64,000 nt of DNA from Pyrus communis (Eukaryota; Streptophyta; Magnoliopsida; Rosales; Rosaceae). The translations under genes were made by a program, and so were the position numbers. Where the stretch lies: positions 25,733,061 through 25,797,060 of the forward strand of contig NC_084804.1 of assembly GCF_963583255.1 (NCBI RefSeq), given 5' to 3'. The notes under the pieces were generated by a model that had not been told where the DNA came from, did not search any database, and saw only the letters and a list, made by a program, of their open reading frames with translations. This document shows positions 24,513-34,329 of this stretch, one piece after another (position 1 is the stretch's first letter; every line of letters begins with the position of its first letter).

Positions 24513-25224
24513 TTGTAATTGCTTGTTTGCTTGTTTGCTATTTTGATTAGTGTCAAGGTTCATAACTTGTCGATTTGATAATTGGAAGTTGATTTAAGTT
24601 GCATACATTTCAGGTGTGGAAAAGAATCCCTTAGCCATTCCATTATCCATTGGTTTACATCAACTTGCTTTACAATCTGCTTTCGTTATAATCTGTCCAT
24701 TTAATTGCATTTCGTCCAAATACAATTTCCCCCATATTTTGTTAAGTTTTAGGCTTAGATTCTGTCTTATCTTGTGTTTTGAAGCATTTTGAGCCAAGCT
24801 CAAACCTAATTTTCGTCCAAAATTGAGTTTAGTGTCAAAACTGCCCAGTTTGTGTTTTTAGGCAGTTTTGAGAGTTTTTAGCTTGTTTTGAGTCTTGTGA
24901 ATCTGTTTTGAGTCTTTGAGTCTTTGTTTTGTCCAAATTAGTTAGAAAGTGTTTTGATTTGTGTTTATAACTGTTTTGATTCAAGTTTCCATCCAATTTC
25001 GTCCAAATTAGTGTAGGTGCTCAAAACTGCCCAGAAAGTGGTTTTTAGGCAATTTTGAGTCTTCTAGTTGCTGTTTTGGGTTTTAGGATTGTTTAAGTGT
25101 TCTAAGCGTTTAGTTCCACATCCCTTGAGTCTTTTCAAACGTTTTTAAGTTTATTTTGTTCTTTTCATTGTTGTTTGCTTCTTGATTTTCATTCACACTT
25201 GTGTTATTTTATTTAAGGTAGTTT
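24513..25224 (+). mobile_element. Family B leader, related to family A LTR 3' part
   Basis: Noncoding. GTGTGGAAAAGAATCCCTTAGCC, TTTCGTCCAAAT and two TCAAAACTGCCCAG...GGCA(G/A)TTTTGAG stem-loops (24836 and 25021) are family A LTR features found here inside the body of family B. Confidence 0.65.
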
Positions 25225-25473
25225 ATGTCAAATAGACTTGTTGAGTTAGGCCAAAGAATTGAACGGTTGAAGGGCCACACTTTGGACAACTTTGTGCCAT
25301 CAAGTTCATCCCTAATCAGTGAGGAAGAGGAAAGGACTTCACCTAGTTCAACAAGTAAAGGATCTGAGCAATTTGATTGGGAAAGAGAGGAAGAGATGGC
25401 GGGCAACCAAGATGAACTTGAGAGTTTTTGGATTGTTTTATTTTCGTTTGTTTTTTTTGTTCCAGATTCTTAA
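25225..25473 (+). CDS. Small sense ORF, unrecognised
   Basis: 82 codons, acidic and Ser/Glu-rich with a hydrophobic C-terminus (FWIVLFSFVFFV). It is the first sense ORF after the leader, where gag would begin, and the internal MAGNQDELESF resembles the sort of start seen on plant gag proteins, but no capsid domain follows. It has no counterpart in A1 or A2. It may be a gag start fused to noncoding DNA, or chance. Confidence 0.3.
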   Translation: MSNRLVELGQRIERLKGHTLDNFVPSSSSLISEEEERTSPSSTSKGSEQFDWEREEEMAGNQDELESFWIVLFSFVFFVPDS

Positions 25474-25585
25474 TCTTGTTTTGTTTCTTGTTTTAGGTAC
25501 TAGTTTATGACTCGGAGTTTTCATCCGATTCGTGAACATATCCTGGAGTGATTGGGTTCTTCGTCCGGCTGCAAGACGTAAAAGA

Positions 25586-25662
25586 AAGCGCTACTTGGGA
25601 GGCAACCCAATGCACTGAATAAACAAAGCATGTTCAAAAAAAAAAAAAAAAAAAAAAAAAAA
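25586..25662 (+). other. GGAGGCAACCC motif, AATAAA and A27 tract
   Basis: AAAGCGCTACTTGGGAGGCAACCC is followed by AATAAA (25618-25623) and, 12 bases later, by 27 consecutive A (25636-25662). This is the layout of a polyadenylated transcript end copied into DNA. The antisense gene cassette begins right after it. A1 has a matching 29-T run at 34285-34313 on the same junction; A2 lacks it. Confidence 0.65.
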
Positions 25663-25703
25663 CAAAACAAAAATTAAAACTAAACATGGAGAAAGGTGGA
25701 GCT

Positions 25704-26405
25704 TCACAAAGGTTGTTTACGTGAAGCCCCACTACGAGGCGTCGAAGCGGAAGGCTTTGAAGTAGAAGGCATCGGAGCAGAAGGCATCGGAGCAGAAGGC
25801 ATCGGAGCGGAAGGCATCGGAGCGGAAGGCATCGGAGCGGGAGGCATCGGAGCTAGAGCATTCCAGGCCTCAATACTTGGCCAAGCGCTGGATGAGCCAG
25901 GAAAAAGGTGCCTCTGGAGGAAAGACGAAAACCTTTGACGGTCACTGTGAATCCGACCTTCAGACTCTTGCAGCTCATCAAGCTTCCTCTTCATGCCCGT
26001 CGAATAGTTGTTGGCAAGCACGTGCAAACTTCTATTCTCGTACTTAAGCTGCTGGATCTCCTGCTTGAGACTTTCCACCTCTGCCATCAATGATTCCACC
26101 TGACGGGAGCGGGCAAGCAGGCGTTGGCCCATGTTGGACACAGAACTCGCACACTGAACACTAAGTGCAAGGGACTCTTGAACGGCCAACTCATCGGACC
26201 GTCCTGACAGCAGCCTACTATCTTTTGGAGTGAGGAGGTTCTTAGCTACTATTGTAGCTGTTGTGGCGTCCTGCATCACGGAGTCCTCACCTGTAAGAGG
26301 ACCGTTAGAAGATAAGAAAGAAGGGCGCCATACGTTACCTTGACGCGGCGCGCCCGTATCACTGCTAAGGCTCAATTCCAAGCTAAGGTTCGATGAGTTT
26401 GCCAT
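25704..26405 (-). CDS. Antisense ORF protein with EAR-type motif and leucine zipper (family B copy)
   Basis: 233 codons, antisense to the element. Start is ATG at 26403-26405, shared in position with the A1 and A2 copies. Residues 7-13 read LSLELSL, an LxLxLxL pattern like the EAR motif by which plant repressors bind TOPLESS-type co-repressors. Residues 103-130 form a leucine zipper: Leu at 106, 113, 120 and 127, with V103, V110, I117 and Asn124 at the a positions, the Asn typical of dimeric zippers. There is no clear basic DNA-binding region; MKRKL at 138-142 may be a nuclear localisation signal. Residues 187-218 are repeats of PMPSA. The tail ends GASRKQPL. No catalytic domain. I recall abundant repeat-linked plant hypothetical proteins of this kind but cannot verify this. 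A regulatory role is inference. Additional, often antisense, ORFs are known in Tat-lineage elements. Confidence 0.8.
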   Translation of the reverse strand: MANSSNLSLELSLSSDTGAPRQGNVWRPSFLSSNGPLTGEDSVMQDATTATIVAKNLLTPKDSRLLSGRSDELAVQESLALSVQCASSVSNMGQRLLARSRQVESLMAEVESLKQEIQQLKYENRSLHVLANNYSTGMKRKLDELQESEGRIHSDRQRFSSFLQRHLFPGSSSAWPSIEAWNALAPMPPAPMPSAPMPSAPMPSAPMPSAPMPSTSKPSASTPRSGASRKQPL

Positions 26406-27480
26406 TTTTTAAAAGTGTTCAAAGAGAAGGGATGGAGTTAAATTTCAAAGGCCCGGAGTCGATTTTCAAGAATGGGAAAACTTCAGAGTGTGTTTGTTGT
26501 GGTGATCGATAGCTCAATAAAAAGCCAAGGTGACGCGTCCACCAATTCAAAAAGCCGGAATTTCTGGCGTAATTTAGGCAACGCTTTCTCGGCTTTTCAG
26601 AAGACGCGTTCAACTTTGTCAAAAGATTTCTTCTTTTCAGACAACACGTGGAGGCCATCACCGCAACTACACATCTTTAGCCGACAAGCGCAAAGTCCGG
26701 CGACGCTTTCTCTGCTTTTCAGAAAACGCGTGCAGCTTTGTCAAAAGGAGCCGCATCCGTACTACTACGTGTCGTTCAGAAAGAAAAAGGGCGTCGTTCA
26801 GAAATCGAAGGGGCGCCTGCTCAGAAATCGAAGAGACGTCTTCAAAGATCGAGGAGGCGCCACTATTTCAAAAAGCCGGATTTGCGGGATCAAAACGTTT
26901 GTCGACAAGGGTAAAAGAAGAGTACCACCACTTGATTTTATCTCTATATATGTCGACCTTCGTCTTTTATGGCAAGGAAAACCTGAAGAAAATGCCCAAC
27001 TCTCCCTCACCTCTGAGGGCGCACTCCCAGCAAAGCCTTTCGAAATACTCAATTCTTTCTTCTTCCCCAACGATGATACCAGATGCCTGGAGTACATATG
27101 ACCCAGGAGGAAACAGCACAACAAATACATGTGCTGAATCATTCACCGCTTCTTCAAAAGCAAAGGTATCTCATATCATAAAGGTCAAAAGCAAAAGTAT
27201 CTCATATCATGCTCTTTCCCTGTCTTTTTCTTTGTCCTTGTTCTTACTCGCATGGCAAAGTAAAAGAAGCAATCAGCCGGCACTTGGAGTCAATCTTCCG
27301 ATCTGGAGCCAACTGCCTGGAATCTATTCCTGATTGCTTACCTAGCGTTGCTCTCGAGTAGTCATCTTCAACGGTTGATACACTTCCGGAGAAGGGACCA
27401 CTTCTGCAAAGGGGAGCGAGTAAGGCAAGTGAAAATGATACATTGAAGCATGTGGAGACAAACATAGGCTGAGTTATCCT
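26406..27480 (-). promoter_or_regulatory. Promoter-like GC-rich region of the antisense gene (family B copy)
   Basis: The stretch upstream of the antisense ATG is richer in GC and CpG (GACGCG, GGCGCC, GTCGTTC words) than its surroundings and is conserved in A1 (32490-33568) and A2 (41710-42794). It holds TATATAGAGA on the minus strand at 26941-26950, about 540 bases before the ATG, and direct repeats of TCAGAAATCGAAG and of the GACGCGTTCA/AACGCGTGCA blocks. A sense frame of 144 codons (26899-27333) runs through it; it is frame-shifted in A2 and probably incidental. Confidence 0.5.
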
Positions 27481-29520
27481 CCAACCCTTTTCAATACGAA
27501 TTGGAAAGATTGAACAAAGAAACAGACCAAAGGGGTAAGCTTAGACCTTCGGGGAAGACCAAATGAATCCTGCTGCCCAGTTCAACAGTAGCACAAAGGA
27601 AAATCAATGATGGGCGGAAACCAGTTCAAGAGTAAGCCTGTGGAGTCACTATGATCAAAGCCTCAATGCAATTACCAAGGAGAAGAGGGAATTTACACTC
27701 AATAACCAGATTTGCGTCCCTAAACTCTTCTCTTTGTTAATTACATTCTGCCATGTTTAATATGTTTAGTTGCTTTTTGTGTGTTTACTTATGTTTTGTG
27801 TGAATCTATGCCTAAAACATTGAGGACAATGTTTGATTTAGGTTTGGGGGTATTGGGTAACTAAAGTGTTTTGATGCAAATTCGTAGGGTTTTATCCACC
27901 ATAACTTCTAATGTTGTTCCTTGCTGTTTTAAGGTGTTTTTAAGTTGTTTTAGAGTGTTTTAGTGTGTTTTGTTTTATAATTCGAAAATCCCATAAAAAT
28001 TTGAAAAATTGTTTTGAAAAACCCAAAAAGAGTTGTTTTTAAGGTTGTTTTGTGTTTGTGTTTGTTTGAGGTGTTAGTTTTGGTTAAGAATGTTTGTGCA
28101 TGCTAATACGAATGTATATGAGGACTATGTTTGAAAACAAACGATTGGGTTGCTATGGAAAAGAGTTGCATCTTGTTGTCATTTATAAGGCTATAACTCT
28201 TTAAATTATGATGATAGAGGTACCATACTCAAATTCTGGAAGAAGAATAGTGGAGACTACCCTAGTGAGTTATTTTGAGCCTATTTGCTTCTTTGAGAGG
28301 GTTTAAAGTGTTTCTACTCCTATCTTTTTCTTTCAATTTCACTTTAAATGATCTCATTACTTCTATTTTGATTGGATGCTAAGAATCATTCTCCTTTGCA
28401 GATACCATGTATTTAGCTGATCATTCATGAATGAACTCAATGAGACGATGTTAGGCTATGCATGTGTTAACTACTAAAAGGCTTAAATCCTACCCATTTG
28501 TGTGCTCCATTCACCCTTGTTGCAGCCAAACACTTTAACCTAATTCTTTCATCACCCACACCATACTCTACCCATTCTAGCCCATTACAAGCCATACCTT
28601 ATAGTTTGGGGAATACCAAGGTGATGAAGACTAAAGGTAAATTGAGCTTAGAACAAGATTGTGGCATGTACCGAGGGCACCTATGTTGAAGATGCTTCTA
28701 AAAAAAAAAAAGGAGTTATAAAAAAAAAAAAAAAAAAAGAATTAAAATGGATACAAGTTCCAGATCTCCTCATTATAAGACATAGGGCCTGGATGCCAAA
28801 AACAAAGAAGAAAAAAGACAAATGCCAGTGAAGAGCCTCAAAGACACTTTGGTATGCCCCAAACTCTAGCATTTCATATCAAGTCTTTCATAACCTATAC
28901 CCTAAGCCTTGCATTACAACCTTGAGAAAGACCTAGCTGATCATTGAGGATGTATTCATGGGTGATGGTAAGTGTGTGTGTTATCTATATTCTTAGCATT
29001 TGATTCATTTCATGAGATCTACTCAGAAACTGTGCTTCCATTTCAGATTTCATATGTGAGAATTTTGATTTCCTTTACATAATTTCACTCATATATGTTG
29101 TTGAGAGACTAAAACCTTAGGGTCTGAGTAAGAACTTGAGTGGATTCTGTGAGGAGTAGAGTTGAGGCGAATTCTATCTGAAGCATTTGGGTATGGTGAC
29201 CTTGAAGTTGTAAGACATGGAGAAATATCTTTATACGTTACAATTGATACGATTCTTTGAAGTGGAAAACTTTTGAGTTTGAATATATGACAAAATCTTC
29301 ATTGGTTCTTATTAGTTTGTTTAAAGCATGTTTTAACCAAGTTGTTTGCAGATTTTGTAAATGTTTGTGGGTGTCATCACTGTAAACCCTCAGGAGACAC
29401 AACTCCTCCAACTAGGGACACCTAGGGGTTCAAAGGCTTGTTGCACATGCTCAGTGCAATCGTTTGGCCAGCGAAAGTGGTTTAGTTAGATGTTTGTATT
29501 TTGTGTGTTTTAGTTCTAAG
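27481..29520 (+). mobile_element. Family B 3' internal region, noncoding
   Basis: 27481-27900 matches A1 and A2 (inverted); 28080-28790 matches the integrase-bearing element at 510-1230. It ends in the terminal hairpin and PPT. Short ORFs here show no domain. Confidence 0.7.
27816..27854 (+). other. Internal hairpin plus PPT-like tract, family B
   Basis: AACATTG-AGGA-CAATGTT hairpin (27816-27833), then AGGTTTGGGGGTATT (27840-27854). The latter is identical over 15 bases to the terminal PPT at 29545-29559. Confidence 0.75.
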
Positions 29521-29559
29521 TTTGCTCGAGGACTAGCAAAAACCAGGTTTGGGGGTATT
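29521..29559 (+). other. Family B terminal hairpin and polypurine tract
   Basis: TTTGCT-CGAGGACT-AGCAAA hairpin (29521-29540) followed by AGGTTTGGGGGTATT (29545-29559) and the 3' LTR start at 29560. Confidence 0.85.
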
Positions 29560-31490
29560 TGATAAGTCATATTTTGCATGCATGTATAGCTTTCTTATTT
29601 GGCGTTTTTGTATTGTTTTTGGATTAAACTAGTTGCATTTTACATTATTTGGTGTTAGTGTGCAGCCAAGTGTGAATTTGGATCAAAGGGAAAGCAAATG
29701 AAGTAAAAACATTCCAGAAATGATGTGAAGTGTTAAGAGATGTAATTCAGCCATTTTGGGTGATTCTAAACAAAGCAAAAACATGGATGTCACCTATGTG
29801 GTTCCAACATCAAAACATGCATTCACATGCATGTCACAACCTTAGCCGTGTGTTCCCATATCATCCCATCAGATTATACACTTCTAAACACCAAACATGC
29901 AATCACATGCATGATAACATCCATTCCGTGCAGATTCCATGTTTTAACACCCAAAACATCCCTCACATGCATGTCCACAACCTGACCCGTGCATTCCATT
30001 TCCCTTCTTCACTTCTCTTTGCAGAAATTCACATGCATGGTGATTAAACAAGTAACTCCTTGCAGCCACCATTTCAGAAATCAAACCCATCCCTTGTCCA
30101 TGCCGTGTGTTCTTTCCATTTTTCAGATTTGTATAAACATTTTCTGGTGCTCCAATTGACCTTTGCAGGTTCCACTCACTTGTGGCAGCAAGGGCACATG
30201 CATTTTAATTAAAGAAACCACATCTGTGCAGACCTTGTCCATGCAGTGAGAACAACACTCAGAAACCCATCATTCCATCTGATTTATGCTCTGCCATCTG
30301 AGTTAAACAACTCCTAGATCCAATCTGAATGTTGGGGGATCACACACACTCTATTTGGCTCCATTTTCTGTCCATCATACACACTAATTCGCCCTCTCCA
30401 TGGCAGGACATTCCACTTTCTTTTCCTTTCACAGAAACTGTCCATATTCTCTCCATTTCCCATCCGCAAGTTTTATTCATCATCCAGTCCATTACACACC
30501 ATAAAACCTCTCCCATTTCACTCCATTCTCTGTCCATTTCTGTCCTAAGGGCAGAAACCATTCAAACCAAACCAATCTACTTCATCCGCACCACATTTGG
30601 AGAAGCAACACCAAGGAACTCTTCAAGGACTTCAATATCAGTTTTGCTTCAAGGGTTCATTCTTATCAATTCTATGTTCATTCATGTTGTGTATGTTTAT
30701 GTTAAATCTTTTGTAAACATGAATTGTAACTAATCCTCCTCTAGGGATTCGATGTAACCTTGCAAAGTTTGCCATGTAATTAAGTTAGAATGCTCATTTT
30801 GTCCATCTATTTCTTGTTTCATTTTCTGTTTTAATGGTGACTTAGTATGTTGATTTTAATGTTTGATCATCATTTGAATTAATAACTAAGTTGTGTAGCC
30901 AAGATTAAAGCACACATCATGCATAATCTTGGTAGATATGTGAATGAATGAAGGGAGTGTTTAGCACACATCCTGCCGAATTACTCCCTTTGGTTTTATG
31001 AAAGTTTCTTGTACATCACATAATCTTGATTATGAACCAAAGTTGCACATCACAATTAGGTTCATGATTAGAGACATTTGATCAAATCCACACATCATAT
31101 GGTTGATCATATCCAAGTGAAACAAACTCAAGAAATAGGTAGATGAATGAGTATAAACTAACTTGACAAACATGGACTTAGTTGAGCAATGGTGAAATCG
31201 AATCCCTAGTTTCATTTCCATTGATACTATCCCATTACATTAGTTGTTGATTCATTTATTTGTGTTTATTTCATATTCTCATGCTTTCAAGTTACAAAAA
31301 CAAATCTGTTTATTTAGACTAGTTTGATTCATTTCCAAATCTGCCTAGTTTGTTTAGTTTGATTCATTTCTTATAGTTCTTGCAAAACAAGTAATTACAT
31401 AGGTCCAATTAGTCCCTGTGGATTCGACACCCTTACTTATGCCATTATACTAAATATATTCTAGCATTAAGAAGGAAATATACATCAACA
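29560..31490 (+). repeat. Family B 3' LTR
   Basis: TGATAAGTCAT to CATCAACA, 1,931 bp, two visible differences from the 5' LTR. Followed by the TATAT duplication and by resumed A1 internal DNA (GTTATGCAATTCAATGTC). Confidence 0.95.
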
Positions 31491-31495
31491 TATAT

Positions 31496-32490
31496 GTTAT
31501 GCAATTCAATGTCATGCTTTGAATGAAACGGATATAAGTTCTAGCATTTAGTTCTATCATGATACAATTGCATTTTAAGTAGCAACCAAGCAAGGAATAA
31601 TGTGATCATGCAACAACTTTAGAAAACAAAGAATCACAGAAAATAACTCTCCAAAGAAGGTAATGGCTCGAGTCTCACAGGGTTGTAGCGTTTGTTTGAG
31701 TTCCTTCCTTCAAGCATGTTACAAAAACGAATTTTTTCTTTTATGATTGCATGTGAAGTAATACATTATAACCATAACCAAGCATATACCAAGAGTAAAT
31801 CAAACTTTTCTCTATGTTTATAACTCTTTTTAACAGTCATGCAATTACAAACAAAATCCTTATCATTGTGTTGGAAGGTACCCTAAGACACAAACACACA
31901 AAAACGACTCAAAACACTCTTTTTAGGCTTTTTAAAACATGTTTTTCAAATTTTTATGTGATTTTCGGAGTTATAAAAACAAAACATACTAAAACACTCT
32001 AAAACAACTTAAAAACACCTTAAAACAGCAAGGAACAACATTTGAAGTAATGGGTGATAAAATCCCACGAATTTGCATCAAATATACTTAGTTACCCCCC
32101 CCCCCCCCCCCCCACACTTAAATCAAACATTGTCCTCAATGTTTTAAGCATAGATTCACACAAAGCATAAATAAATACACAAAAAACACTTAAACATACT
32201 AAACATGGCAGAATGTAATTAACAAAGAGAAGAGTTTAGGGACGCAAATCTGGTTATGGAGTGTAAATTCCCTCTTCTCTTTGGTGATTGCATTGAGGCA
32301 TTGATCTTGGTGATTCCACAGACATACTCTTGAACTGGGCTGCATGATTCTTTTGGTCTCCTCCACTTGTTGATTTTCCTTTGTGCTACTGGGCTAGAGG
32401 ATTCTTTTGGTCTTCCCCGAAGGTCTGAGCTTACCCCTTTGGTCTGTTTCTTTGTTCAATCTTTCCAATTCGTATTGAAAAGGGTTGGAG
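31496..32490 (-). mobile_element. A1 internal region, noncoding, with internal PPT
   Basis: Resumes after family B and matches 40757-41710 of A2. Holds an uninterrupted C-run at about 32096-32113 followed by ACACTTAAATC (in sense, GATTTAAGTGTGGGG...), the inverted internal PPT-like tract, and the 8-bp hairpin at 32125-32144. No gene. Confidence 0.75.
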
Positions 32491-33568
32491 GATAACTCAG
32501 CCTATGTTTGTCTCCACATGCTTCAATGTATCATTTTCACTTGCCTTACTCGCTCCCCTTTGCAGAAGTGGTCCCTTCTTCGGAAGTGTATCAACCGTTG
32601 AAGATGACTACTCGAGAGCAACGCTAGGTAAGCAATCATGAATAGATTCCAGGCAGTTGGCTCCAGATCGGAAGACTGACTCCAAGTGCCGGCTGATTGC
32701 TTCTTTTACTTTGCCATGCGAGTAAGAACAAGGACAAAGAAAAAGACAGGGAAAGAGCATGATATGAGATACTTTTGCTTTTGACCTTGATGATATGAGA
32801 TACCTTTGCTTTTGAAGAAGCGGTGAATGAATCAGCACACTTCAATCTGCCGTTTCCTCCTGGGTCATCTGTACTCCAGGCATCCGGTATCATCTTTGGG
32901 GAAGAAGAGGAATTTGAGTATTTCGAAAGGCTTTGCTGGGAGTGCGCCCTCAGAGTTGAGGAAGAGTTGGGCATTTTCTTCATGTCTGCCTTGCCACAAA
33001 AGATGAAGGTCGACATATATAGAGATAATATCAAGTGGTGGTACTGTTCTTTTACCCTTGTCGACAAACGTCACTTCGATCCCGCAAATCCGGCTTTTTG
33101 AAATAGTGGCGCCTCTTCGATTTCTGAATACGCCTCTTTGATTTCTGAACGACGCCTCTTCGATTTCTGAGCAGGCGGCCCTTCGTTTTCTGAACGACAC
33201 GTGGTAGTGCAGATGCGGCTCCTTTTGACAAAGCTGCACGCGTTTTCTGAAAAGCAGAGAAAGCGTCGCCGAACTTTGCGCTTGTCGGCTAAAGACGTGT
33301 AGTTGCGATGATGGCCTCCACGTGTTTTCAGCTTTGTCAGAAATCTTTTGACAAAGTTGAACGCGTTTTCTGAAAAGCCGAGGGAGCGTCGCTTAACTTA
33401 CGCCGGAAAATCCGGCTCTTTGAATCGGTGGACGCGTCGCCTTGGCTTTTTATAGAGCTATCGATTACCGCCAACATGCACACTCTGAAGATTGCCCATT
33501 CTTGAAAATCGACTCCGGCCCTTTGAAAATTTACTCCATCAACCCTTATCTTTGAACACCTTTGAAAA
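32491..33568 (+). promoter_or_regulatory. Promoter-like region of the antisense gene (A1 copy)
   Basis: TATATAGAG at 33016-33024, about 545 bases before the ATG at 33569. Between them are tandem words CGCCTCTTCGATTTCTGAA (33110-33180) and two diverged ~100-base blocks around ACGCGTTTTCTGAAAAGC (33238 and 33362). Conserved with 26406-27480 (inverted) and 41710-42794. Promoter function is inferred. Confidence 0.5.
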
Positions 33569-34255
33569 ATGACTAACTCATCGAACCTTAGCTTAGATTT
33601 GAGTCTCAGCAGCGATCCGGTTGCGCCCCGTCAAGGTAATGTATGGCGCCCTTCTTTTTTATCTTCTAACGGTCTTCTTACAGGTGAAGACTCCGTGATG
33701 CAGGACGCCACAACAGCTACAATAGTAGCTAGGAACCTCCTCACTCCAAAAGATAGTAGGCTGTTGTCAGGACGGTCCGATGAGTTGGCCGTTCAAGAGT
33801 CCCTCGCACTTAGTGTTCAGTGTGCGAGCTCTGTGTCCAATATGGGCCAACGCCTGCTTGCCCGCTCCCGTCAGGTGGAATCATTGATGGCAGAGGTGGA
33901 AAGTCTTAAGCAAGAGATCCAGCAGCTTAAGTATGAGAATAGAAGTTTGCATGTGCTTGCAAATAACTATTCGTCGGGCATGAAGAGGAAGCTTGATGAG
34001 CTGCAAGAATCTGAGGGTCGAATTCAAAGTGACCGTCAAAGGTTTGCGGCTTATCTCCAGAGGCACCTTTTTCCTGGGTCATCCAGCGTTTGCCCAAGTA
34101 TTCAGGCCTGGAATGCTCTAGCTCCGATGCCTCCCGCTCCGATGCCTTCCGCTCCTATGTCTTCTACTCCGATGCCTTCCGCTTCTATGCCTTCCGCTTC
34201 TATGCCTTCTGCTTCGACGCCTCGTAGTGGGGCTTCACGTAAACATCCTCTGTGA
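33569..34255 (+). CDS. Antisense ORF protein with EAR-type motif and leucine zipper (A1 copy)
   Basis: 228 codons, antisense to the minus-strand element A1, ATG at 33569-33571. The N-terminal motif is LSLDLSL: the E-to-D change keeps the LxLxLxL pattern. The zipper segment (residues 101-130) is identical to the family B copy, including the four heptad leucines and Asn124. MKRKL is kept. The Pro/Ala/Met/Ser tail is shorter and rearranged, the most variable part, as expected of a repeat tract. There is no stop or frameshift although the sense gag/pol remnant of the same element is broken. Function unknown; a non-DNA-binding repressor or dimer partner is the inference I favour. Confidence 0.8.
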   Translation: MTNSSNLSLDLSLSSDPVAPRQGNVWRPSFLSSNGLLTGEDSVMQDATTATIVARNLLTPKDSRLLSGRSDELAVQESLALSVQCASSVSNMGQRLLARSRQVESLMAEVESLKQEIQQLKYENRSLHVLANNYSSGMKRKLDELQESEGRIQSDRQRFAAYLQRHLFPGSSSVCPSIQAWNALAPMPPAPMPSAPMSSTPMPSASMPSASMPSASTPRSGASRKHPL

Positions 34256-34282
34256 AGGCTCCATCTTTCTCCATGTTTAGTA

Positions 34283-34284
<2 letters not shown>

Positions 34285-34313
<29 letters not shown>
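34285..34313 (+). repeat. T29 homopolymer at cassette junction (A1)
   Basis: 29 T in a row between the end of the antisense gene and the gag/pol remnant. In element sense it is an A-tract at the same junction as the A27 tract of family B; A2 has a direct join (CTCCATAAATAAAATC) lacking it. Confidence 0.8.
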
Positions 34314-34318
<5 letters not shown>

Positions 34319-34329
34319 AAATAAAATCA

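Larger units (their letters stand above)
22546..31490 (+). mobile_element. Family B: intact-ended non-autonomous LTR retrotransposon, TSD TATAT
   Basis: 8,945-bp plus-strand element: 5' LTR 22546-24476, PBS 24481-24498, internal 24477-29559, terminal PPT at 29545-29559, 3' LTR 29560-31490. Flanked by TATAT at 22541-22545 and 31491-31495. Both LTRs are 1,931 bp and I see only two base differences (near 24004/31017 and 24151/31165), so it is recent. It encodes no gag or pol of normal size; it carries an antisense gene (25704-26405). Its leader (24600-25200) is related to the 3' part of family A LTRs, so it is a mosaic. Confidence 0.95.

Noticed and set aside
26899..27333. Sense ORF of 144 codons similar to one at 32636-33067
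   Set aside because: Overlaps the antisense gene's upstream region; in A2 the frame is shifted and starts elsewhere (41937-42464), so no conserved product.
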